The notes under the pieces are model-generated. The model was not told where the DNA came from, searched no databases, and saw nothing but the letters and a program-made list of their open reading frames with translations. Source: Bretschneidera sinensis (taxonomy: Eukaryota > Streptophyta > Magnoliopsida > Brassicales > Akaniaceae). Taken from it: DNA of 64,000 bases. Within the stretch, counting starts at the first letter, position 1, and every line of letters begins with the position of its first letter. Made by a program: the position numbers and the translations under genes. The stretch covers positions 29,187,001 through 29,251,000 of the forward strand of contig CM043700.1 in assembly GCA_023935145.1 (NCBI GenBank), read 5' to 3'. Shown piece by piece: positions 24,280 to 33,597 of the stretch.

Positions 24280-25704
24280 ATGACACGTACTAGTGGGAGA
24301 ATACTTGCAAAATTTAATCCGAAAATTGAGCGCACTTTTCATGCTTTGAGAAGAGCAGTGTCAGTAACAGTTAATACAATGGCAGAAGGGAACAACACAG
24401 AGATGCAATGTGCACTGTGGGATTATGCTATGCTAAAGATGGATGGTGTTGAATCTAGCATTCGACGACCACCTATACAAGCGAACAATTTCGAAATTAT
24501 GCCCGCCATTATTCAGATGATTCAACATTCAGTGCAATTTGGGGGCTTATCGCAAGAAGATCTGAATGTTCACTTGGCGAATTTCCTTGAACTGTGCGAC
24601 ACATTTAAGCATAATGGAGTATCAGAGGATGCAATTCGCTTAATACTTTTTCCATTTTCACTAAGGGATAAAGCAAAAAGCTGGTTAACTTCCTTACCAG
24701 CAGGATCCATAATGACATGGGCAGAATTGGTACAAATTTTTGTAGGGAAATACTTTCCTCCTGCAAAAACTACAACGTTACGCAATGAAATTATTATGTT
24801 CTTGCAGGTAGATAGGGAGTCACTCTATGAAGCATGGGAACGTTTTAAAGACTTTTTGAGAAAATGTTCTCATCACGAGTTGCCCACTTAGATGCAGGTA
24901 CAAACTTTTTATAACGGTCTAACTAGTACAACCCGGAACATGATTGATGTAGCTGTAGGTGGCACCATTATGAGAAAAACTCCAGAAGAAGCCATTGAAT
25001 TGCTAGAATAGATGGCCACAAATTCTTATCAATGGCTAATTGAAAGGTTACCTGTTAACATAGCCTCAAGATTGCACAATATAGATGCTGCTACAGCTCT
25101 AGCAGCACAAATGGAGACTCTCACCAAGAAGATAGATGGACTTAATCCTACTACAAATGCAATATATGAATTGTGTGGTGGTAGTGGCCACCATAGCAGT
25201 AACCATCAAGCAGGTAATCAGTTTGCATATAATTCATCTGCTGAACAAGCTAACTTTGTTTTAAATTTTCACAGGCAAAATAATCCATACAGCAATACAT
25301 ATAATCCGAGATGGAAGAATCACCCGAACTTGTCTTGGAATCAAAGCAATGCGAAACAACCTTCTCCTGAATACCCACCTCAAGAAAAAAAGTCCAACTT
25401 GGAGGATATAATGGCCAAATTTTTAAGTACAACAAAAACTAGGTTCCAAAATCAAGAAGCATCCATAAAAAATCTGGAAGTTCAGGTGGGTCAACTAGCA
25501 ACCATAATTTCTGGACGTGCACAAGGTTCTCTTCCGAGCAACACAGAAAAAAATCTTAAGGAGGATGCCAAGGCCATAACACTAAAGAGTGGCACACAAT
25601 TGGAAGAGCTCAAATCTAAAGAAATCACTAATCAAGAAGGAAGGAAAAAATAGACCACATAAGAGGAGAAACGTGTTTCAGCAAAGAAGTTTACTGGTAA
25701 AGGT
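24280..25704 (+). pseudogene. Athila A gag, copy 1
   Basis: The structural capsid protein of the element starts at the ATG at 24280 (MTRTSGRILAKFNPKIERTF). The retrotransposon gag domain shows LFPFSLRDKAKSWLTSLP followed by FVGKYFPPAKT and YEAWERFKDFLRKC. Stops at 24889 (shared with copy 2), 25009, 25651 and 25660 (private) break an otherwise single frame. The zinc knuckle at about 25168-25210 has lost two cysteines: YELCGGSGHHSSNH here against CELCGGSGHHSSNC in copy 2. A basic/Gln-rich linker follows. Not functional as it stands. Confidence 0.92.
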
Positions 25705-28700
25705 TTGATCGATTCTAACTCTGAAACTAAATATATACCACCTCTTCTTTATCCTCAGAAATTTCAAAAAGAAAAATTAGATAAACAATTCTCAAAATTT
25801 TTAGAGATTTTCAAGAAATTGCATATTAACATTTCATTTGCAGAGGCGTTATCACAGATGCCTAGTTGCACTAAATTTTTGAAGGAAATTTTGTCTAATA
25901 AACAGAAGCTCAAGGAATACAGAACGGTGATGTTAACTGAAGAGTGCAGCACTATACTGCAAAACAAGCTACCTCCAAAAATGAATGATCCAGCGAGTTT
26001 TACTATACCATGCACTTTGGGAAATTCATTTTTTGATAAAGCTTTATGTGACCTTGGTGCAAGTATCAATCTTATGCCTCTTTCAATTTTCAGGAAACTT
26101 GGATTATGAGAAGTCAAAACAACGATAGTGTCATTGCAATTAGCTGATCGATCGATTAAGAGACCACGGGGAATTATAGAAGATGTACTGGTAAAGGTTG
26201 ATAAATTCATATTCCCTGTAGACTTCATTGTTCTCGACATGGAAGAGGATCGTGAGGTACCTCTTATACTTGGACGTCCATTCCTTGCTACAGGGAGAGC
26301 CTTAATTGATGTACAACAAGGGAAATTGATATTAAGAGTCAATGATGAGCAAGTAGTTTTTGATATGTATAAAATCATGAAATATCCTTCTGACCTATCT
26401 ACTTCTTCTTGTTTTCACGCGGATGTTGTTGATCACCTCATTGAGGAGTTTTAGGAGAAAACATTAAATGAAGATACTTTGGAGAGATGCATCATGGAAT
26501 CAGGAACTACCACCACTGAAGAACTCATCATCCAAGAAAAAGCAAGGAACTTGGAGGCTGAAATGGGAAAAGAAGTGCCAGAAGAACCAATAATAACCCC
26601 TAAATTAAAAACTTTACCTGATCATTTGAAATATGCTTATTTAGAGAAAAATATTTTCCTAGTTATAATATCCTCTTCGTTGACAAGTAAAATGGAAGAA
26701 CGCTTGTTGGAAGTCCTAAGAAGGCACAAAAAGGCTTTGAGGTGGACAATAGCGGATATCAAGGGAATTAGCCCTTCCATTTGCACGCACAAAATTCTCA
26801 TGGAGGAGAACTTCAAGCCTACTGTTCAACCACAGAGACACTTAAATCTGGCAATGCAAGAGGCTGTTAAGAAAGAAGTAGTCAAGTTGCTTGATGCTGG
26901 TATTATTTATCCAATTTCTGATAGTGCTTGGACCAGCCCGGTACAAGTAGTACCAGAGAAAGGTAGGATCACTGTTGTGAAAAATAATAATAATGAATTG
27001 ATCCCCACCAGAACTGTGACAGGTTGGCGTGTTTGTATTGACTATAGAAAATTAAATGACACCACAAGAAAAGATCACTTTCCTTTACTTTTTATTAATC
27101 AAATGTTGGAAAGATTAGCAGGTCACAGGTTTTACTGTCTACTTGATGGATACTCGGGATATAACCAAATTCCCATAACACCTGAGGATCAAGAAAAGAC
27201 GACGTTTACATGTCCTTATGGCATGTTTGCATATAGGAGGATGCCCTTCGGTCTCTGTAACACACCCGTAACTTTTCAACGTTGCATGTTGGCAATTTTT
27301 TCTGATATGACCAAAATTTTTTTAGAGATCTTCATGGATGATTTTACACTATTTGGTCTAACCTTTGATGATTTCCTTCATAATCTATCTTTAGTTTTGC
27401 AGCGATGCGAAGAGACGAACCTTGTACTAAATTGGGAGAAATGTCATTTCATGGTCCATGAAGGGATAGTGTTAGGGCATAAAATATCATCTAGGGGTAT
27501 TGAAGTTGACAAAGCAAAGGTGGATGTAATAGAAAAAATCTCACCTCCCACTTCAGTCAAAACCATCAGAAGTTTCCTGGGGCATGCAGGATTTTACAGG
27601 AGATTCATTAAGGATTTTTCAAAAATCTCTAAACCTCTTTCTAATCTTCTTGTAAAAGATGTGAAGTTTAACTTCTCTGATGATTGTTTGCAGGCATTTG
27701 CTACATTAAAGGATAAGTTGGTGACCGCTCCAGTTGTGGTAGCACAAGATTGGAACCTCCTATTCGAATTAATGTGTGATGCCAGTGATACCGTAGTTGG
27801 GGCAATGCTTGGTCAAAGAATAGATAAGGTTTTCAGGACAATTTATTATGCAAGCCGCACTCTTACCGGACCCCAACTGAACTACGCTACCACCGAGAAA
27901 GAACTTTTAGCTATTGTATTTGCATTTGATAAGTTTTGATGCTATCTTATTGGATTGAAAGTTACTGTTTATACTGACCATGCAGCTTTAAAGTACCTTT
28001 TAGCGAAGAAAGACACAAAACCAAGACTGTTGAGGTGGATTCTCCTTCTTCAAGAATTTGATTTAGAAATCAAATATAAGAAGGGGACTGACAATCAAGT
28101 GGCAGACCACTTATCAAGGCTCGAAAAATCAGAAGAGACTAATATTAGCATTAACAAAGAATTTCCTGATGAGAAAATATTTTCTATTTCTTCGTTTAAT
28201 TATGTTTTATCGGTGTCTAAGACACCATGGTTCGCTAATTTCACCAATTACCTTGTAAAAAACTAGATCCCAGGTCATTTCACATATCAACAAAAAAAGA
28301 AACTCCTATCCGATGTAAAGCATTATTTTTGGGAGGATCCATATTTATACAAATTGTGTGCAGACCAGGTGATTCACAGATATCTGTTGGAGTATGAGTT
28401 TAGCAATATTCTGTATTACTGCCATGACAGAGAAGTTAGGGGACATTTCGGTGCAAACCGAACAGCAGCAAAGGTATTGCAATCAGGTTTCTATTGGCTG
28501 ACTCTGTTTAAGGATGCCCAAGCTTACGTCGCGTCATGTGATAGGTGTCAACAAATTGGTAACATCTCTAAACGAAATGAAATTCCTTTAAACAATATTC
28601 TTGTTTGCAAAATATTTGATGTTTGGGGTATTGATTTCATGGGACCCTATCCTGCATCCTTGTCAAATCAGTATATTCTAGTTGCAGTAGATTATGTGTC

Positions 28701-29500
28701 TAAATGGGTAGAAGCCATAGCAACCCGCACTAATGATGCTAAAGTGGTTCTCCAATTCCTCAAGAAAAACATCTTTACCCGGTTTAGAACCCCTAGGACA
28801 ATAATTAGTGATCAAGGTAAACACTTTAACAATCGTCAATTTAGAACCTTGTTAGGAAATATGGAGTAACTCACAAACTCGGCATCTCATACCATGCACA
28901 AACAAGCGGTCAGGTAGAAGTTTCAAATCGGGAGGTGAAAAGAATTTTAGAAAAAACAGTGAATACTTCTAGGAAAGATTGGGACTCAAATTAGATGATG
29001 CTTTGTGGGAATATAGAATAGCTTTCAAAACACCAATAGGAATGTCACCATGTAGGCTGGTTTTTGGAAAAGCCTGCCATCTTTCTATCGAACTCGAGCA
29101 TAAAGCATATTGGGCTACCAAATTCTTGAATTTTGATATGACCATTATAGGAAAAAAGTGTTTGTTGCAGGTTGATGAATTAGAAGAACTTCGACTAGGA
29201 GCATATGAGAATGCAAGGCTGTACAAGGAAAAAACAAAAAAATTTCATGATTGACACATCTCGAGGAAAGAATTTGTTCCAGGGCAACAAGTTCTTCTGT
29301 GTAATAGCCGACTTCGTCTATTTCCAGGAAAACTGAAATCTCGGTGGACTTGACTGTACACCGTGATAAGTGTCTCACCTTTTGGTGCCATTGAATTACG
29401 ATATGAGAAAAACAAGGAGACGTTCAAGGTCAATGGGCACAGATTGAAGCACTACATCATGGGGATGTTTGACCCTCAATCGTCCACAACCATTCTCTAA
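25705..29500 (+). pseudogene. Athila A pol (protease, RT, RNase H, integrase), copy 1
   Basis: Protease has the active-site word CDLGASINLMP near 26047-26080. Reverse transcriptase (about 26880-27400) has [29 protein letters not shown] and FMDDFTLFG at 27331-27357. RNase H shows ELMCDASD, YYASRTL and [16 protein letters not shown]; integrase shows the zinc-binding [23 protein letters not shown] and a C-terminal KLKSRWT. Stops at 26107 and 27937 and frame changes near 28858 and 28980 occur in both copies. Stops at 26452, 28264, 29252 and near 29350 are private to this copy. The frame ends at the TAA at 29498-29500. Enzyme functions would be those of an LTR retrotransposon; none can be made complete here. 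Confidence 0.93.
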
Positions 29501-29694
29501 GCGCCATAAATCGGAAAGTCAAGCTAAAGACTATAAATTAGAACTAACAGTTTGTTTTTATTTTACTTGCATTTTGAATTTGTTTTGTGTGTTTATTTTG
29601 TTTTTGTTTGGTTTGTCTTTTAGTTAAGTTTTTATCGTTTTAAATTAGTTATTTTTGTTTTGTTTTCAGGATTGATTTGAGTCAAGCCTAAGAA

Positions 29695-29820
29695 CCAGCG
29701 CTGCAGCGCTGAAAAGACCATTATGAAGAGGTTGGACCACAGACTCAGCGCTGCACCCCTAGGAAGTCAGCACTGCAGTGCCGAGTCACGCACTGGGTTT
29801 TAAAAGCACGCTCTCTCACT
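29695..29820 (+). promoter_or_regulatory. Internal U3-like block in Athila A: motif array plus TATA-like site, copy 1
   Basis: CAGCGCTGCAGCGCTG at 29695-29710, CAGCGCTGCACCCCTAGG at 29746-29763 and GGAAGTCAGCACTGCAGTGC at 29762-29781 repeat the vocabulary of the LTR array (LTR form: GGAAGTCGACACTGCAGTGC at 23102-23121). TTTTAAAAG at 29798-29806 and CTCTCTC follow. This layout precedes the 3' ORF and resembles a second promoter. Activity is inferred, not shown. Confidence 0.55.
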
Positions 29821-30412
29821 GTTAGGTTGTGTAAAGTTTCTAATTTCTAGCGCCGCTCTCTCTCCAAATCACTAAAATTCAACCTTCTTCCCTCATCGCA
29901 CCACCAAATTAGGGTTCTTGTGCATCTTTCACCACGTATTACTCTAGCTCTTCACAAAAATTTCACATCTCAAGTGCTTTTGGGTGACTCTGCTTTCTTC
30001 CAATCAAGTAAGGTTTCTTCATCTTAAAACACCAAAAATTTAGATTAGTGAGTAAAATCACTTGAATTTTTTTGTTTGCCGTACAATACATGGTGATTTG
30101 ATGCGATATTGAGGAATATAGAAACAGATAAGTTGAAACATCTTAGTTTTAGTTGGATTTTTAATTAACTAGGCTGTTAGTTGGGAGAAAAGTATGATTG
30201 TGGCTGCGTGAAATTCTGGTGATGGTAAGTTGGCTATGCACTATATTATGCTGGGTCATTTGAGACTCGTTGATTGAAGACATTGCAAAGGTTTGATTGA
30301 AAGTTTTTCTGCAAAATTATTTGGGAATCTGTGTGTGTGGAAGAGTGTGTTGCTCTAGGTTGTTTTCTGCATATTTGGGCTTGGTTATTTATAGAAAAGA
30401 AGTCTTGATCAA

Positions 30413-31456
30413 ATGGGTCCTCCCAAACGCGCGAGACCTGTCTCTACAAGTTACATTTCCGGGCTATTTTTTTCAAAGGAAGCAGAACAGAGGTTTGAGC
30501 ATTCCCAACTCAAGAAAGTCCCAATCCCTGAAAGGGGATTTAATATCACCAAGGGACACTTTCCACTCATTCACAAGATCATCGCTACCCGAAAATAGGA
30601 AACATTCTGCACAACACCAGAAGTTGCAATTATTCTGATCGTGCGCGAATTTTATGCGAATATTGCTGAGCACACGAATCTGAAGGTGAAAGTTAGAGGG
30701 AAATTGGTGGCATTCGACAAAGGCACAATCAATAAACTACTCGCTACTCCCAACATCCCAATGGATGAGTACAGTGCCTATGCTAGTGCGCTTGACCTCG
30801 ACGAGGTAATCCGGGTTCTCTGCAAATTTGAGACACAATGGAAATTATCAGGTGATGAGCGGATTTCATTTCCATTGAGTGCAGTGGATAGGACAGTGAA
30901 AGCTTGGCATTACTTTGTGGGCGCTCGTTTGCTTCCGACGACCCATTTAAGCGATGTCACAAGAGACAGGGCAATCCTGTTATTTGTCATCTACCAAGGA
31001 TTGAGTATTGATGTGGGAAGCATTATCCAAAACAACATTTTATACAGTGCGGGGTTGTATTTCCCATCTTTGATAACAACCCTTTGTGGCTCGTGTGGTG
31101 TTACCTGGACTTAAACAACCAATGCATCCTCTGGATCTCAGGACTATCTATCGGATCACGGATATAGATCAAGCACCAAGCCAAGGAGCCTCTTCCTCAC
31201 AGCCTCCACTAGCACAGCAACAATGGAATATGTCACTTTCTGATCATTTGACAGCGGTTGAGACGGAGCTTCATGAGCTTCAGTAATGGGATCAGCAGCA
31301 GGCATCATACGTTGCAGGTTGTTTTCAAACCAATGACCAGATGATGAGGATTTTTGCCACTCATTTGGGAATCAACACACAGCAGCTTCCTTTGCTACCA
31401 CCATATCCCGATCATAGCAATGATCCGGAGGATGAGGACATTGACGAGGATGATTG
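30413..31456 (+). pseudogene. 3' ORF of Athila A (putative plant transposon protein domain), copy 1
   Basis: An ORF separate from pol begins MGPPKRARPVSTSY at 30413. Its middle resembles the domain widely annotated as putative plant transposon protein in Athila/Tat elements: VRGKLVAFDKGTINKL, LDEVIRVLCKFETQWKLS, KAWHYFVGARLLPTTHLSDV, TRDRAILLF and the SIDVG word. It then runs into a Gln/Pro-rich part with a possible coiled coil (SDHLTAVETELHELQ) and an acidic end (DPEDEDIDEDD) at about 31455. Breaks: a TAG at 30596, a frame change near 31090 and a TAA at 31284. Molecular function is unknown; its place between pol and the 3' LTR is where some Athila elements carry an env-like ORF. Not functional here. 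Confidence 0.75.
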
Positions 31457-32285
31457 ATTCGGGATCTGACTAATCAGGGGAGTTCTTTTCTCTTACTTAA
31501 TGTTCAAAGTTTATACATTATGGACAATGTATCATTTAAGTTTGGTGGTGGCGAAGGTATCCGAGTGTTGTGTGCTGCTCATGTTTCTAGTTATTTTTGT
31601 TTCTGGTTATTTTTTTGTTTGTTTTATCTATGTGCTTTATTTTGTTTGATTTTGATTTTGCCAATGATGAGAAATAGATTGACTTGATTATAGCCATTGA
31701 AAATTTGAAAAATGTTGCGTTTGTCTGTGTGATTCAAGTTTATTGTTGGATTTATTTTACGTAAAACTCTTTGAACACAATGAGCACTTACACCTAAGCA
31801 CTTTGTTGTTTTGTTGTTTCAGAGAACGTTTATGTGAGCAATGTAGTTTCTTGATATCTCATGGACTCTAGAACTTGTTTGAAGACCACTCGAAGCGAAA
31901 TCCTAGGTAGTACAGTACCACAGAAATGATTCAGGCCATGTTTGGAACGTTTAAGCTTTTCTAGCCAACCCTTGATATGTGATTATCTTTAGTTTTCCCC
32001 TTTTGATCTTGAATATCTGTTGTTTTGTCACCCGACCATCTGACCTATGTTCAAAAAAATAAAATAAAAATAAAAGTACTACAACTCTACCTTTCACCTG
32101 TAAGCACATCGATTAATGAATCGACTATTCTCTTAATCGGTGACAGAGGATTGAGCAAGAAAAAGCGGTCTTCGACTTGGCTGTGTTAAGTATCAAATAT
32201 TTCCCATCGAGAGTGAGCAAGGGACCATAGTCATAAGAGGGCAAGGGAAAGATCGAAGTTGAAAGGTTTCATTCATGCGCACGGA
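31457..32285 (+). other. Athila A 3' untranslated tail, copy 1, cut at the duplication junction
   Basis: A noncoding tail of the element with an internal polypurine-like TTTAAGTTTGGTGGTGG near 31527. Sequence from 32169 onward matches 60860-60976 of copy 2. At 32286 the sequence switches to transporter intron 4. Confidence 0.8.
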
Positions 32286-32290
32286 AATAA
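32286..32290. other. Tandem duplication junction with AATAA microhomology
   Basis: Left of this point the sequence follows the Athila A tail (compare 60950-60981); right of it follows transporter intron 4 (compare 10261 onward). AATAA is present at both parental sites (60977-60981 and 10261-10265), so the exact crossover cannot be placed within it. Confidence 0.9.
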
Positions 32291-33597
32291 TGACGTCATG
32301 TGGCAAATACAGGAGTACATTTGTGTTTCTACTGATATTATTATGTTTAATAAACAATGAATTTTCAGAGGAAGAAAAATCCAAGGCTGTTTTGGGTATC
32401 AGCTATAGCTCCCATGCTCCTTGTTATAGTGGGCTGCGTATTTGCTTATTTCGTCCATGGAGAGAAACACGGAATCGCAATTGTAAGTGACTTTTTAGTT
32501 GATATATATATATATATATATATATATTGGCTTTCTATAATTAAAAATTAATGGCAAATTATGTTTCACTGCAAATTATATTTATTTACTTTGCAAATTG
32601 CACCTACATAAGAGAAAGGTAATTAGTTGTATTTTAGTACAAACATTAATTTAATTTAATTAATAAATTACCCAAGAACGTTGCAATTTCTGATCAATTG
32701 CTTCAATTAATTTATTGAATCGTGAACAAGATTTTGAGATACATTAGAGATGAACAGACCATTTCAAATTTTGAGGAAGTTGTCGAACATCTTTTGCTAG
32801 ATTTGACAGGTAAAATAAATATTCTTTAATTATTTAATTAATTAATAGAGGTGAGAAATGAACAGGTGAGTCGAATATTAAAGGTAGCGAGTTAATATGT
32901 ATGGATTAAAAATAATTTTTTTTGTGGGTTTTATTTTTCATGTTCATACGTATGTTTTAATGACGATCCAAACCAGATACAAATTTAGTCTTATTGATAG
33001 TAAATCAATAGGTACGAGTTAAAAATACTCGTTTCTTAACGAATTTTATTTTTTATATCCATAACCATGTTTTAACGGACTTAAAAATGAGTATGAGCTA
33101 AAAGTTTCCTCTCAATTAATTAATCATCTTTCTGCTTCATATAATTATAGTTACTAGATTGAAAATATTATTATTAATTTATGAATGTTTGTCTAATAGA
33201 ATTGAATTATATTACAGGAGTTACATCCATTGACATGACTGGCATTGAAACATTTACGGAAGTACTTAGAATCTTGCAAGCGCAGAGTATTAATGTAAGT
33301 AATTAACACTGCATGGATCCTTAATTAATTAATTACTTTTTTAATTTCCTTGAAAAATAAATACTGAAATCTTATATGTTTATTGATTCAATAATCTTCC
33401 TATTAAAGATGGCATTAATAAACCCGAGGATTGAAGTTATGGAGAAAATGACATCATCAAAGTTCATTGACACCATTGGGAAGGAATCCTTGTTCTTGTC
33501 TATTGATGATGCAGTGGAGGCATGCCGGTTTTCGCTTCATAGCTGTAGCACAAAACAACAGCAGATGGCCCCCCTGATACCAACTAAACTAAAGTAG
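32286..33597 (+). pseudogene. Partial sulfate transporter copy (exons 5, 9 fragment, 10, 11, 12)
   Basis: This is a duplicated 3' part of the transporter at 9002-12805. Exon 5 is complete (32369-32482). A deletion corresponding to about 10553-11829 then removes exons 6 to 8 and most of exon 9; only the last part of exon 9 remains (about 32584-32618). Exons 10 (32731-32809), 11 (33218-33294) and 12 (from 33409) follow. The exon 10 acceptor has changed from AACAGG to AACAAG, which removes one coding base if spliced there. The normal stop TAG is CAG here, adding 14 codons to a TAG at 33597. There is no promoter, no exons 1 to 4 and no complete membrane domain, so it cannot encode a transporter. 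Transcription as an antisense or chimeric RNA cannot be excluded. Confidence 0.92.

Larger units (their letters stand above)
22641..32285 (+). mobile_element. Athila A, copy 1: Ty3/gypsy Athila-type element truncated at its 3' end by the duplication junction
   Basis: Order of parts: 5' LTR (22641-24155), primer site (24162-24179), gag, protease, RT, RNase H and integrase to 29500, an internal promoter-like spacer, a separate 3' ORF from 30413, and a tail that stops at 32285 where transporter intron 4 begins. It has no polypurine tract or 3' LTR. It sits inside the copia integrase frame; the left flank reads AATCAC, a changed form of the GTCAC duplication preserved around copy 2. Confidence 0.92.

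Noticed and set aside
30413..31456. Retroviral-type envelope gene
   Set aside because: The position fits, but there is no signal peptide or membrane segment and the words fit the putative plant transposon protein domain instead.
22641..32285. Athila A copy 1 as an independent insertion
   Set aside because: It sits at the same copia codon as copy 2, shares stops and ends at the duplication junction without a 3' LTR, so it is a duplicate of one insertion.
32286..33597. A second functional sulfate transporter
   Set aside because: Exons 1-4 and 6-8 are absent, exon 9 is mostly absent and there is no promoter; it is a partial duplicate.
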